Of a stretch of 64,000 bases of DNA, positions 34,689-44,663 are shown piece by piece. A program made the position numbers and the translations under genes. The notes beneath the pieces are model-generated. The model saw only the letters and a program-made list of their open reading frames with translations. It was not told the origin of the DNA and searched no databases. How positions within the stretch are numbered: the first letter of the stretch is position 1; each line of letters begins with the position of its first letter. Origin of the DNA: JABWBP01 sp964522165 (GTDB lineage Bacteria; Calditrichota; Calditrichia; RBG-13-44-9; J075); assembly GCA_964522165.1 (NCBI GenBank), contig CAZFVV010000010.1:9489-73488 (forward strand). The letters are read 5' to 3'.

Positions 34689-34909
34689 CCATCAGGGATT
34701 GGGGTTTCAAAAATTTGTCAAGTTTTGTAAAGTTGTGTATAAACCATAGCCCGGCAGGGACGGTTGAAATTTTTAAAATTCTCAAATGTCACGTGATAGT
34801 ACACTCTTAACGAGTATATCTCCTTCATCCTTTTTTCAACTTCATACCCAAAAAAATAAAATCGAAACATTCCCTTTGGCGGTTCGTTACAACCGCCTTA
34901 AATTAGACG

Positions 34910-34935
34910 TTCGACCAATTACGGAATCGGTCGAA
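34910..34935. promoter_or_regulatory. Palindromic TetR-type operator
   Basis: A 26-bp interrupted palindrome with outer arms TTCGACC and GGTCGAA and inner ATT/AAT pairs; 22 of 26 positions are symmetric. It lies 31 bases before the tetR start, consistent with autorepression of the efflux operon. Confidence 0.6.
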
Positions 34936-34965
34936 AACATGATTGAATCAGGAGGAAAACGCTAC

Positions 34966-35556
34966 ATGTCCGGCACAAATGACCTTGCAAAAAGGAATTT
35001 GATCAAACAATCTGCCCGGAATTTGTTCTTCCATTTCGGGTTTACCAAAACCTCTATGGATGACATTGCCCGGCAGAGCGGCATGGCCAAACCGACTCTA
35101 TACTATTATTACACCAACAAAGAGAGCATTTTCAACGAGATCGTGATCGAAGAGGCGCGGGCGTTCATGGACAGCGTGGAACAAAAACTGCCGGAAAATG
35201 CCCCGGCGGATGAAAAATTAGCCATCTTTTTTCGTACCACTTATTGGGATTTAAAGCAATATGCCGAAGAGATGGAGGAAGTGCCCTCCTATCTTTGCGA
35301 CCACTCTCCGCACGGGCGCCCGATTGTGGAGAAAATCAACGCCCTGTTTCGCGAAAAAATGCTGCCGATGTTGAGAGCCGGCAAAGAAGAAGGAGTGTTC
35401 GATTTCGAGGATGAAGAAACCACCTCGGCGGCGCTGGTGTTTATGACCGATTTCTTGAATCTTGACTGGATGCACCGCCATCCGGAAAAATTGCGCGACC
35501 AGGTGGCGGAAAGAGTGATCGAAATTATTCTGAACGGACTGAAAAGGAGGCCTTGA
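34966..35556 (+). CDS. TetR family transcriptional regulator
   Basis: A 196-residue repressor. The N-terminal HTH is typical (ARNLFFHFGFTKTSMDDIARQSGMAKPTLYYYY, residues 15-47), followed by an all-helical ligand domain. The ATG at 34966 has GGAGG upstream; the frame continues 60 codons further but that part crosses the operator and is not family-like. Its stop overlaps the tolC-like start by one base (TGATG). It probably represses the efflux operon until an effector binds. Confidence 0.9.
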   Translation: MSGTNDLAKRNLIKQSARNLFFHFGFTKTSMDDIARQSGMAKPTLYYYYTNKESIFNEIVIEEARAFMDSVEQKLPENAPADEKLAIFFRTTYWDLKQYAEEMEEVPSYLCDHSPHGRPIVEKINALFREKMLPMLRAGKEEGVFDFEDEETTSAALVFMTDFLNLDWMHRHPEKLRDQVAERVIEIILNGLKRRP

Positions 35557-36875
35557 TGCTCAAGCAAATTGTATTCATCATCCTGTCGTTCCTGGTTACC
35601 CAACTTTGGGGGAAAGAATATGACCTGCAAGCCGTACTAAAAATGGCCGATGAAAATAATAAACAGATTCAGTTAGCCCAGGCGGATTTAAAGACCGCGG
35701 CCGCGGAAAAAACCAATGCCTTTTCCGCCGCCTATCCCCAAATTGACCTGAACGCCGGTTATAACCGCAATCTTAAAGAGAATATATTCTACTTTGTCGC
35801 TCCCGATCCGGTAACCGGTGAACAGGTTACCCAAAGCTTTAAAACCTCCTTTGCCAATGAATTCCGGGTAAACGCGGTTTTAGAGCAAACCATCCTCAGC
35901 TTCCAGGTGGGGTACGCCATCCAGGCGGCAAAATACTTTGATAAATTTACTAATTATAATTATGAGAATACCCGCCAGCGAATTTTAACCCGGGTAAAAA
36001 CCGCCTTTTACGGCTGCATTCTGCTAAATGAGGCTTTAAAGGTGGCGGAAGATTCCGAAGCCAGCGCCAAAGACAACTACGAGAATATCAAGATCAAATA
36101 TGAAGGCGGCATCGCCTCGGAATTTGAACTGCTCCAGGCGGAAGTGCGCTGGCAAAACAGTATTCCCAGGAGCATTGCTGCGCGTCGGGATTATGAAACC
36201 GCTCTAAACAATCTGAAAGTGCTCATCGGCGTCCCGGTTGAGGAACCCATTACCCTTAGCGGCAATATTTTAACCTACCCGGAGCTCCCGGAAATGCCCG
36301 CTTTTACCCAGGTAACGGAAAAGCGCCCCGATTATAATGCCCTGATGTGGGAGCAAAAACTGCATCAAAAAAACGTTAGCATCCAGAAGGCCAGGTACTA
36401 TCCCACTTTGGAGGGTTCTTTTGCCTACTCTTATGCCGCAGTTTCCGACCAGTTCAAGCTGGAACAGGATAACGATAATTACACCCTGGGGCTTTCCCTG
36501 CAAATTCCCATCTTTTCCGGGGGCAGCCGCCTGGCGCAGGTGCGTAAAGCCAGCGCGGACGTTGACCGGGTAACTACCCGGATTGCCGAAGCCAACGATA
36601 ATATCCGGGTGGAGTTGGAAAACCTTCAACTGAGTTTAAAGGAAGCCATGCAGCGCATCCAGGCCACCCAAAAAGCGGTGCAATCCGCCCGCCGCGCCTT
36701 CGAGATCGCCGAAACCCGGGTGGAGAACGGCCTTTCTACCCAGGTAGAATTGAAAGACAGCCGGGTGGCCTTAGACCTGGCGCAAATCGAATACCTGACC
36801 GCCATCTACGACTACCTGAGCGCCTATTTCGACTGGCAACTGGCCACCGGGACGTTTTCGGAAAGTGGTTTTTAA
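35556..36875 (+). CDS. TolC family outer-membrane efflux protein
   Basis: A 439-residue outer-membrane factor with a signal peptide (QIVFIILSFLVTQLWG). Two repeats of long coiled-coil helices are visible (for example near 35-60, 170-205, 245-275 and 375-410), typical of TolC. It forms the exit duct for the adjacent MFP-RND pump. It starts with ATG overlapping the tetR stop, with AGGAGG upstream. Confidence 0.9.
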   Translation: MLKQIVFIILSFLVTQLWGKEYDLQAVLKMADENNKQIQLAQADLKTAAAEKTNAFSAAYPQIDLNAGYNRNLKENIFYFVAPDPVTGEQVTQSFKTSFANEFRVNAVLEQTILSFQVGYAIQAAKYFDKFTNYNYENTRQRILTRVKTAFYGCILLNEALKVAEDSEASAKDNYENIKIKYEGGIASEFELLQAEVRWQNSIPRSIAARRDYETALNNLKVLIGVPVEEPITLSGNILTYPELPEMPAFTQVTEKRPDYNALMWEQKLHQKNVSIQKARYYPTLEGSFAYSYAAVSDQFKLEQDNDNYTLGLSLQIPIFSGGSRLAQVRKASADVDRVTTRIAEANDNIRVELENLQLSLKEAMQRIQATQKAVQSARRAFEIAETRVENGLSTQVELKDSRVALDLAQIEYLTAIYDYLSAYFDWQLATGTFSESGF

Positions 36876-36897
36876 CATAAATAAGCGAGTACATCCA

Positions 36898-36939
36898 TTG
36901 ACGATTGACAACCATCAACGGACAACCAACGCCTGACAA
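36898..36939. repeat. Heptamer array, NNGACAA type
   Basis: Six contiguous 7-mers: TTGACGA, TTGACAA, CCATCAA, CGGACAA, CCAACGC, CTGACAA. The array lies between the tolC-like and MFP genes. Confidence 0.75.
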
Positions 36940-36969
36940 CAAACATATTTTTTTGAGTAAGGAGAACCC

Positions 36970-38034
36970 ATGCAGAAGATCACTTTAAAAGCACAAGCCA
37001 GACCCTACGGCGCGGTATTGATGATTCTCGCTTCGCTGTTGTTCATGCAGTGCGGCGACGAGGGAAACGCGGAAGCCTCGGCGGCAAAAATCGAAAAAGT
37101 TATTCCGGTGAAAACCATCTCCCTGGAGGCGCAATCCTTCGAGGACTATTTGCAAGTTACCGGCACGGTAAACGCCCGCAACCACATTAATATTATTGTG
37201 GAAGAGGGAGGCATCTTGAAAAAGGTGCCCATCGACAAGGGCCGCCGGGCCGCCGCGGGGGATACCCTGGCGATTCTGGAAAATAAGATGCTGGAAGCCG
37301 GCTACCACCAGGCCCGGGCTGCTTTGCAGCAAGCGGAATTGGACCATCGCAGCAAGAAAGTGCTTTTCGAGAAGCGCGCCATTTCGGAAAATGAATATCT
37401 GAACGCCAAATACGCCCTCGACGCCGCCAATGCCGCCTACGAAATGGCCAGTGTGCGTTATAGCAAGTTGTCCATCACTGCCCCGTTGAAGGGATTGGTG
37501 AACAACCGTTACTACGATTTGGGCGCTTATGCCAATCCCATGACCCCAATTTTTGAATTTATCGACAATGATTATATGAAAATCCGCGCCGGGGTTGCGG
37601 AACGGTTCCTAGGGGATATTAACATCGGCACCCCGGTGGAAGTTACCTTCGACGCCTACCCGGATATGAAGATCGACGCCAAAATTAGTTTTATCTCCGG
37701 AAGCGTTGCTCCCGAAAATCGTACCGTGGAGATCGAAATCCAGGTGCCCAACCAGGGCGGCAAGTTGGCTCCGAACATGATCGCGAACGTTCGGGTATTG
37801 CGCCAGAGCTACCGCGACCGGGTGGTGATTCCCCTGGATGCCCTGATCCAGTCCGAAGAGGGTTGGTACGTATTTGTATCGAATAGCCATCACGCCAGGA
37901 AAATCTATGTAGAAAAGGAAGCGGTTTACGAAAACCGGGTGCTGGTTAGCGGTCTGGAACCGGGCCAACAACTGGTGGTGGTCGGGCACCACGAATTGAG
38001 CGACGGGGACTCGCTGCAAATCGTGAATAACTGA
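36970..38034 (+). CDS. RND efflux periplasmic adaptor (MFP) lipoprotein
   Basis: A 354-residue HlyD/AcrA-type adaptor. A lipobox (L-L-F-M-Q-C near residue 26) predicts lipid anchoring. The biotinyl-lipoyl-like part, a short helical hairpin (YHQARAALQQAELDHRSKKVLFEKRAISENEY) and beta-barrel domains follow in order. It links the RND pump to the TolC-like duct. A GGAG site precedes the ATG, and the pump gene begins 11 bases after its stop. Confidence 0.92.
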   Translation: MQKITLKAQARPYGAVLMILASLLFMQCGDEGNAEASAAKIEKVIPVKTISLEAQSFEDYLQVTGTVNARNHINIIVEEGGILKKVPIDKGRRAAAGDTLAILENKMLEAGYHQARAALQQAELDHRSKKVLFEKRAISENEYLNAKYALDAANAAYEMASVRYSKLSITAPLKGLVNNRYYDLGAYANPMTPIFEFIDNDYMKIRAGVAERFLGDINIGTPVEVTFDAYPDMKIDAKISFISGSVAPENRTVEIEIQVPNQGGKLAPNMIANVRVLRQSYRDRVVIPLDALIQSEEGWYVFVSNSHHARKIYVEKEAVYENRVLVSGLEPGQQLVVVGHHELSDGDSLQIVNN

Positions 38035-38045
38035 AAGAGGATAAA

Positions 38046-41000
38046 ATGAAAATAACCAATGTTGCATTATCGTTAAAAACCAGCGTGTTCGTCTCCCTGG
38101 TGATTGTGACCATCCTGGGGCTGACCTCCTACCTGAATTTGCCGGTAGAATCTTTCCCGGATATCAAGCAGCCGGTAGTGTTTGTAGCAGTGCCGTACGT
38201 TGGGGTTGCCCCGGCGGATATGGAAACCCTGATCGCCCAGCCGATTGAAGATAAACTGAAAGAAATCGCCAAAATCAAAAAGCTTACCTCAAGCAGCAAC
38301 GAGGGTTTCACCACCGTCGTGGCGGAATTCGAGCCGGATATGGATATCGACGAAGCGGTGCGAAAAGTGCGCGAGAAGGTGGACCAGGCCAAACCGGATC
38401 TTCCCGATGACCTGGAGGAGCCGCTGATCCAGGAAATCAATTTTGAAAATATCCCTATCATGGTGGTAAGCATTACCGGGGAACAATCCCTGGTGCGGCT
38501 GAAAAAGATCGCAGAGGATTTGCAAGACAAATTCGAAGAAGTGCCCGGGGTGCTGGAAGCGAATCTCTCCGGGGGATTAACGCGGGAAGTAAAAGTGAAT
38601 GTGAACCCGGCCCGGCTGGAATATTACAACTTAGGGGTGGACGACGTCATCAACGCCATCCGGGATGAAAACCTCACCATACCGGGTGGCTCCATGGAAA
38701 GCTCGGCGTTGAAATGGACCGTGCGGGTTCCGGGGGAATTCCAATCCGTGGAGGAGATCAACAATATTGTCGTAAAAACCAAAAACGGATCTCCGGTTTA
38801 TCTTCGCGACCTGGCCGAGGTCTATTTCGGATTCAAAGACCAGGAAAGCTACTCCCGGCTCAACGGCAACCCCAGCGTCACCCTTTCGGTGCAAAAACGC
38901 AGCGGGGAAAATATCATCCGCATTATCGATGATCTCAAGAAAATCCTGGAAGAAGAGAGCAAAAATTTTCCCGCCAGCACCCGTTACGTGGTGGTCACCG
39001 ATTTTTCGGAAGATATCCGCAGCATGGTCAGCGACCTGGAAAACAACATCATTGCCGGGCTGCTGTTAGTGATGTGGGTGCTCTATTTCTTCATGGGCTG
39101 GCGGAACGGGCTGCTGGTGAGTATCGCCATTCCCTTCTCGATGCTGATTTCTTTTATCGTGATCAGCATGCTCGGCTACACTTTGAACATGGTGGTGCTC
39201 TTCAGCCTGATCCTGGCCCTGGGGATGTTGGTGGACAACGCCATCGTCATCGTCGAAAATATTTACCGCCATCACCAGGAGGGAAAAAGTTTGATGAAAG
39301 CCGCGGCGGAAGGAACCGGCGAAGTGGGGGTGGCGGTGACCACCTCCACGATTACCACGGTGCTGGCCTTCCTGCCGATGCTGTTCTGGGAGGGCATCGT
39401 GGGCGAATTCATGAAATTTTTGCCCATTACGGTAATCATCACCCTTTCCTGCTCCCTGCTGGTGGGGCTGGTATTCAACCCGGTGATCGCCTCCAGTTTC
39501 CTGAAATTAGATGAAAAGATGAGCCGCCTGCCGGGCGACCGCCTGCTGCGCTGGCTGACCGCCCATTACGAGCCTTCCCTGAACTGGGCGCTGCGGCATC
39601 GAAAATTATCCTTCGGATTGATGCTGGCAGGATTTTTCGGGATGTTGATCTTTTACGGGATCGCCAACCACGGGGTGGAATTTTTCCCGGCCGGCCAACC
39701 CAACCAGATCTACGTGGAAGTGGAAGCGCCCCTGGGAACCCGCCTGGAGGCCTCCGACCAGATCGTGAAAGAAGTGGAGCAGCGCATCCAGGATACCCCG
39801 GATTTGAAAAACTACGTGGTCGACGTGGGAAGCTCCGCCAATATGTTCGATTTCGGTTCCAGCGGCGGCTCCTCTCACAAATCCATGGTGACCATAGATC
39901 TGAAGAAGAAATACGAACGGGAACAAAACTCCTATCTCACCATGGAGCAGGTGGAACAGAAACTCCAGGGCATTCCCGGGGCGCGGATCGACCTGAGCAA
40001 GCCCGACGAAGGGCCGCCTACCGGGAAAGCGGTGGAAATCCAGATCAAAGGAGAAAACTTTGCGGCTCTCTCGGAAGTTTCCGAGCGGATCATCAAGCAG
40101 ATCAAAGACGTTCCCGGCATTGCCAAGCTGAAAAGCGACTATGAAAAAGGAAAGCCGGAAGTGCGCATCCGCATCGACCGCGAAAAAGCGGCCCTGTTCG
40201 GCCTCAATACCGCCATGGTCGCCGGCACCATTCGCACCGCGATAAACGGCACCGAGGCCTCCGAATACCGGGTGGGAACCGATGAATATGACATTACGGT
40301 GCGGTTCAGCAAGGATTACCGCAAGAGCTATAACGATTTGCTGAACCTAACCGTCTTTCACGAAGGGGTGCACTATCCCCTGGCCAATTTCGCAGCGGTG
40401 GATTTTACCTCCGGCCTGAGCAAAATCAACCACGTGGAGGGTGACCGGGTGGTAACCATTACCGCGGACGCGATCGGGCGCACCTCTGCGGAAGTGCTAG
40501 CGGATTGCAAAGAGCGGTTGGAAGATTTTTCCCTGCCCCAGGGATACAGCCTCAGTTTTGCCGGGCAGGACCAGGAGCAGCAGAAAGCGGCGGACTTTTT
40601 GATGCGCGCGTTTATGGTGGCCATTCTGTTGATTTTCTTCGTGCTGGTGATGCAGTTCAATTCCGTTACCCTGCCCTTCGTGATTATGTTTACGGTGATC
40701 CTCTCCCTCTTCGGGGCATTCGCCGGGCTGCTGATCAGCTTCAAGCCTTTCGGGATCATTATGACCGGGATCGGGGTGATTTCCCTCGCCGGGGTGGTGG
40801 TGAACAACGCCATCGTGTTGATCGACTACATCCAGAAACTGCGCTCCCGCGGCCTGCCCAAGCGCGACGCCATCATCGAGGCCGGGAAAACCCGTATGCG
40901 CCCGGTACTGCTCACCGCCATAACGACTATCTTAGGGCTGGTTCCCCTGACCGTGGGCATCAACATCGACTTCATCGGCTTGTTTAAAGGCGATTTCAGC

Positions 41001-41219
41001 AAGTTTATCCAATTGGGGGCGGAGAGCTCCCAGTGGTGGAGCGGCATGGGCGTGGTGGTCATCTTCGGGTTGCTGTTTGCCACCGCCCTCACCCTGATCG
41101 CGGTTCCGTTGATGTACGACATGACCAGCGACCTGGTGCCCAACCTGGCGAAGAAATTCTCCCGCCGCAAAACCAGGGAAGAAGCGCCAGGAATGACCGG
41201 GGACCCGCAGGTTTCCTGA
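38046..41219 (+). CDS. RND family efflux permease (AcrB/MexB-like)
   Basis: A 1057-residue inner-membrane pump with 12 predicted membrane helices and two large periplasmic loops. The TM4 proton-relay region reads ALGMLVDNAIVIVENIYRHH, and the second-half equivalent is GVVVNNAIVLIDYIQ. It would export drugs, lipids or other hydrophobic compounds using the proton gradient. The heavy-metal CusA motifs were not seen, so the substrate class is open. It ends the TetR-TolC-MFP-RND operon, before a strong terminator. Confidence 0.94.
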   Translation: MKITNVALSLKTSVFVSLVIVTILGLTSYLNLPVESFPDIKQPVVFVAVPYVGVAPADMETLIAQPIEDKLKEIAKIKKLTSSSNEGFTTVVAEFEPDMDIDEAVRKVREKVDQAKPDLPDDLEEPLIQEINFENIPIMVVSITGEQSLVRLKKIAEDLQDKFEEVPGVLEANLSGGLTREVKVNVNPARLEYYNLGVDDVINAIRDENLTIPGGSMESSALKWTVRVPGEFQSVEEINNIVVKTKNGSPVYLRDLAEVYFGFKDQESYSRLNGNPSVTLSVQKRSGENIIRIIDDLKKILEEESKNFPASTRYVVVTDFSEDIRSMVSDLENNIIAGLLLVMWVLYFFMGWRNGLLVSIAIPFSMLISFIVISMLGYTLNMVVLFSLILALGMLVDNAIVIVENIYRHHQEGKSLMKAAAEGTGEVGVAVTTSTITTVLAFLPMLFWEGIVGEFMKFLPITVIITLSCSLLVGLVFNPVIASSFLKLDEKMSRLPGDRLLRWLTAHYEPSLNWALRHRKLSFGLMLAGFFGMLIFYGIANHGVEFFPAGQPNQIYVEVEAPLGTRLEASDQIVKEVEQRIQDTPDLKNYVVDVGSSANMFDFGSSGGSSHKSMVTIDLKKKYEREQNSYLTMEQVEQKLQGIPGARIDLSKPDEGPPTGKAVEIQIKGENFAALSEVSERIIKQIKDVPGIAKLKSDYEKGKPEVRIRIDREKAALFGLNTAMVAGTIRTAINGTEASEYRVGTDEYDITVRFSKDYRKSYNDLLNLTVFHEGVHYPLANFAAVDFTSGLSKINHVEGDRVVTITADAIGRTSAEVLADCKERLEDFSLPQGYSLSFAGQDQEQQKAADFLMRAFMVAILLIFFVLVMQFNSVTLPFVIMFTVILSLFGAFAGLLISFKPFGIIMTGIGVISLAGVVVNNAIVLIDYIQKLRSRGLPKRDAIIEAGKTRMRPVLLTAITTILGLVPLTVGINIDFIGLFKGDFSKFIQLGAESSQWWSGMGVVVIFGLLFATALTLIAVPLMYDMTSDLVPNLAKKFSRRKTREEAPGMTGDPQVS

Positions 41220-41271
41220 GTGTTATGGCGTTCGAGTGCGAGGATTCCGAAACATTATAACACGAAAACAT
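41220..41271. repeat. Degenerate inverted 8-bp-periodic repeat
   Basis: GTGTT, GCGTT and GTGCG at 41220, 41228 and 41236; AACAT, AACAC, AACAT at 41251, 41259 and 41267. All are 8 bases apart. It lies just after the RND gene. Confidence 0.7.
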
Positions 41272-41305
41272 CGTCGCCCCTGTTGCGGCGCATCGTTTCT
41301 ATAAA

Positions 41306-41343
41306 AACAAAAGGCAGGCCGTTTGGCCTGCCTTTTGTTTTTT
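41306..41343. terminator. Strong bidirectional terminator
   Basis: A 15-bp perfect stem (41306-41320 with 41325-41339) around loop GTTT. T runs on the plus side and, on the other strand, the complement of AAAAACAAAA serve the two convergent genes. Confidence 0.92.
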
Positions 41344-41372
41344 AGAGAAGAAAACCTTGGCGTTTGCGGAAA

Positions 41373-44300
41373 TCACTTCTTATCCGGGAACGGCGGAATC
41401 GCCGGGAGGGTTTGTTCCTTGGTTTTCAGCTCTTCTAAGATCACTTCAATCGCTTTATTGAGCTGCTGGTCTTCCCCGGCGAACTCTTTGGCGGGATCGT
41501 TATCCACCCAAATGTCCGGGTCCACCCCGTAGCCTTCGATTACCCACTGCTTGCCGGCGACGTCGTAAGAAGCAAACTCCGGTTTATTCAGAAATCCACC
41601 GTCTAACAGCGGCAGGCTGCCGCGAATTCCCACGGTGCCGCCCCAACTGCGCTTGCCGATCAGCTTGCCCATGTTATACTTTTTGAAGCGATAGGGGAAA
41701 ATATCTCCGTCGGAAGCGGAAAATTCATCCAACAGGCAGGCCATGGGACCCAGGAACGCCGTGCCGGGATCCGGAGAGGGGGCCGCGTTCCGCGCCATGT
41801 CCACCATAACGATTTCCCGCCGCAGCCGTTCGATGATCTGGGGAGAAACGTTGCCGCCCCCGTTGCCGCGCACGTCGATGATCAGCGCCTTCTTGCGCAA
41901 CTGGGGATAAAAGTGCTTGATGAACTCGTTCAGCCCGTCAACCCCCATGTTGGGAATGTGAACGTAGCCGGCCTTGCCGTTGGTCGCCTTGCTGACCTTC
42001 TCGATATTCCCCTGCACCCACTGGTAGTAATAGAGGTCCGATTCGTCCCTGGTGGGGATAACGGTCACTTCCCGGCTGCCCGTTTCGGAGGGTTGGGAAT
42101 TGACTTTCAGCGCCACTTGCTTATCCGCGGTATTGATCAGCGCTTCGTAAATATTGCCCATCAGGTTAGTGGGCTGGCCGTTTACCGCCAGAATGTAATC
42201 GCCTTCCTTCACGTTCACGCCCACCTCGGTAAGGGGGGAACGGCGGCCTTTATCCCAGTTTTCTCCTTTCAGGATTTTCTTGATGCGATAGTATTTTGAG
42301 GCGGCGTCGCGCTCCAGTTCCGCTCCTAACAAGCCCATTTGAATGCGCTTCGCTTCCGGGCGCTCGCCCCCGCCCACGTAGGCGTGCCCCACGTTTATCT
42401 CGCCGATCATCTCCCCGATGATGTAGGTCAAATCGTTGCGGTGATTCACGTGCTTCACCAGCGGCTGGTACTGCTGGCGCACCGCCGCCCAATCCAACCC
42501 GTGCATGTTGGGGGCGTAGAAAAAGTCGCGCATCTGCCGCCAGGTCTCGTTGAATATCTGGTTCCACTCCGCGTGGCGGTCTAAACGCATTTCCATACCG
42601 GAGAGGTTGAGCTTGTCCTTCATCTCGATCTTGCCTTTGGGCAGGTCGATGATGGCGTAGGAACCGCCCTGGCCCACCAGCATCTTCTTCCCGTTCGCGG
42701 AAATCTCATAGCCGTCGATCTGCCCTAACTCGGTTTCTTTTTGCTTCTTCAAATCGTACAGGAACAGTAGCGGTTTTTCATCCTTGCTGCCCTGGCGGAT
42801 GTAATACACGTTATCTTCCAGGCAGGAAATATTGCGGTAGTTGGACGCGGAAACCGGCAGCGCAATGATGCGGTCTTTCAGGCCGTCGGTATCCACTTTC
42901 ACCGCCACGGCTTTCTTTTCCTCTTTCTTTTCTGCTTCCGCATCTTTCCCCTTTTTCTCTTTGTCTTTATCCTTTACCCCTTCCCCCTCATCCTTTTTAA
43001 TTTCCACCTCATCGCTTTTCGGTTTGAAGGGTGATTCCACCTCTTTGGACAGGGTGATCAGGTACACCCGCTCCATATCCTGGTAGATGTGGTTCCATTC
43101 CGTCCAGCCGTAAATGGGGGTGAAGTCGCGGTTAGAAACAAACAAAAGGTATTTCCCGTCCGCGCTGAACGCCGGGGAAGCGGAATCATACCATCCGTCG
43201 GTGACCTCCACGGTCTGTTTTTGATCGACCGAGTAGAGGTAAATCTTCTGCATGGTTTCTTCTTCATATTTCGCGTAGGCGATCCATTTGCTGTCCGGCG
43301 ACCAGGCGTAGTCGTCGAATTCCCAGGCCGTGGCCTTCGCTACCTCGGTAATCTGTTTGGTATCGATGTCAACGTAGCGCAGGCGCAGCTTTTTGTCGCT
43401 CCAGAGTAGTTTTTTGCTGTCCGGCGACCAGTAAGGCTGGTAATAATAGGTATCCGCGCCTTTGGTGATCTGCACCGGCTCGCCCCGGCCGTCCTGGGCA
43501 ACGATATAGATTTCGTTTTCGCCGGATTTGTCGGAGAGGAACGCGATCCACTTGCCGTCCGGCGACCACTTGGAGTTGCGCTCGTGCACCCCGGAGGTAT
43601 TGGTCAAATTGCGGGTAGGCCCGTGTTCCGCGGGAACGGTAAAGACCTCCCCGCGGGCCCCGAACAGGGCGCGCTTGCCGTCCGGGGAGATTTCATAGTT
43701 GGTGACGTTTTTGCTTACGTTTTCCAACCCGCCGCGCCCGGCGCTGAAATCTTCTTTGATCGAAATAGGCACTTTGGCGGCGGTTTCCGCGGCCAGGTCA
43801 AAGCGGTAAATATACCCGGCGTTCTCGAACACGATTGCCCCTTTGCCGAGGGACGGGAATTTGATGTCGAAATCGCTGAAGCTGGTGTGTTGTTTGATTT
43901 CTTTGCTGGTAAGATCGTAGGAGTAAAGGTTCATGCGTTTGTCGCGGTCGGAGAGGAAGTAAATCTTATTCCCCGCCCACATCGGGATAATGTCCTGCGC
44001 CGGGTCGTTGGTAATATTCTCCAGTTGCCCGGTCTTGAAATCGAACACCCAGACGTCATCGGCCATGCCGCCGCGGTAGCGTTTCCAGGTGCGGAATTCC
44101 CGGAACACCCGGTTGTAGGCCATTTTGCTGTCGTCCGGGGAGAAAGAGCAGAACCCGCCCCGGGGCAGCGGCAGTTGCCGGGGCATTTCGCCTTCAACGG
44201 AGACGGAATAGAGCTGCCCGGTGAAATCGTTGAAAGATTTCATACGGGAGCGGAACACGATCTCGTTGCCCTGGTTTTTCCAGGCCATCACGATATTGTT

Positions 44301-44663
44301 GGGACCCATGCGGTCGGAAACATCGTCGCGGCTTAAGGTGGCGGTAAAAGTGAGGCGTTTCGGCGCCCCGCCTTCCGCGGGCATCAGGTACACTTCGGTG
44401 TTGCCGTCATACTGCCCGGTAAAGGCCAGCCACTTGCCGTCCGGGGAAAAACGCGGGAACATCTCATAACCCGTATCGCCGGTCAGCCGCCGGGCGACTC
44501 CCCCGGCCATGGGCACGGAGTAAAGGTCTCCGGCGTAAGAGAACACGATCTGCTCTCCGTTGGTGGTGGGAAACCGCAGCAGTCGCGCTTCCTCCTGCTG
44601 CGCGAAAAGCAAGCCGGTTAAAAACAACGTAAGCATAGCAATTATTGCGGCGTGAAATTTCAT
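41373..44663 (-). CDS. Tricorn-like S41 protease, secreted
   Basis: A 1096-residue exported protease. The ATG at 44663 follows AGGAGAT and gives a signal peptide (AIIAMLTLFLTGLLFA). Residues 30-600 contain WD40/PD40 propeller repeats (WSPDGKWIAF, SPDSKKLLWSD and similar). A Lys/Glu-rich linker lies near 560-600. Then come a C1-like segment, a PDZ domain (GVNVKEGDYILAVNGQPT) and the S41 peptidase core with LDEFSASDGDIFPYRF, where Ser of the SDGD motif is the likely nucleophile. It would degrade peptides in the periplasm. It stands alone. Confidence 0.92.
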   Translation of the reverse strand: MKFHAAIIAMLTLFLTGLLFAQQEEARLLRFPTTNGEQIVFSYAGDLYSVPMAGGVARRLTGDTGYEMFPRFSPDGKWLAFTGQYDGNTEVYLMPAEGGAPKRLTFTATLSRDDVSDRMGPNNIVMAWKNQGNEIVFRSRMKSFNDFTGQLYSVSVEGEMPRQLPLPRGGFCSFSPDDSKMAYNRVFREFRTWKRYRGGMADDVWVFDFKTGQLENITNDPAQDIIPMWAGNKIYFLSDRDKRMNLYSYDLTSKEIKQHTSFSDFDIKFPSLGKGAIVFENAGYIYRFDLAAETAAKVPISIKEDFSAGRGGLENVSKNVTNYEISPDGKRALFGARGEVFTVPAEHGPTRNLTNTSGVHERNSKWSPDGKWIAFLSDKSGENEIYIVAQDGRGEPVQITKGADTYYYQPYWSPDSKKLLWSDKKLRLRYVDIDTKQITEVAKATAWEFDDYAWSPDSKWIAYAKYEEETMQKIYLYSVDQKQTVEVTDGWYDSASPAFSADGKYLLFVSNRDFTPIYGWTEWNHIYQDMERVYLITLSKEVESPFKPKSDEVEIKKDEGEGVKDKDKEKKGKDAEAEKKEEKKAVAVKVDTDGLKDRIIALPVSASNYRNISCLEDNVYYIRQGSKDEKPLLFLYDLKKQKETELGQIDGYEISANGKKMLVGQGGSYAIIDLPKGKIEMKDKLNLSGMEMRLDRHAEWNQIFNETWRQMRDFFYAPNMHGLDWAAVRQQYQPLVKHVNHRNDLTYIIGEMIGEINVGHAYVGGGERPEAKRIQMGLLGAELERDAASKYYRIKKILKGENWDKGRRSPLTEVGVNVKEGDYILAVNGQPTNLMGNIYEALINTADKQVALKVNSQPSETGSREVTVIPTRDESDLYYYQWVQGNIEKVSKATNGKAGYVHIPNMGVDGLNEFIKHFYPQLRKKALIIDVRGNGGGNVSPQIIERLRREIVMVDMARNAAPSPDPGTAFLGPMACLLDEFSASDGDIFPYRFKKYNMGKLIGKRSWGGTVGIRGSLPLLDGGFLNKPEFASYDVAGKQWVIEGYGVDPDIWVDNDPAKEFAGEDQQLNKAIEVILEELKTKEQTLPAIPPFPDKK

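Larger units (their letters stand above)
34282..34965. other. 684-bp repeat-rich intergenic region
   Basis: Between the carH-like and tetR genes. It holds a GC-rich stretch of inverted fragments (34420-34500, CCCGGGGTGGCGCGCC and TATCCCGGGCTATGG), a MITE-like element at 34514-34688 and the TetR operator at 34910-34935. Long open frames here are unconvincing. Confidence 0.6.

Noticed and set aside
34282..34785. Structured RNA gene or riboswitch before tetR
   Set aside because: The folding potential is explained by inverted repeats of mobile-element type; no known riboswitch core was seen.
36970..41219. Heavy-metal (Cus-type) efflux system
   Set aside because: No Met-rich or CusA-type metal residues were noticed in the RND pump or adaptor, so a general RND exporter is the safer call.
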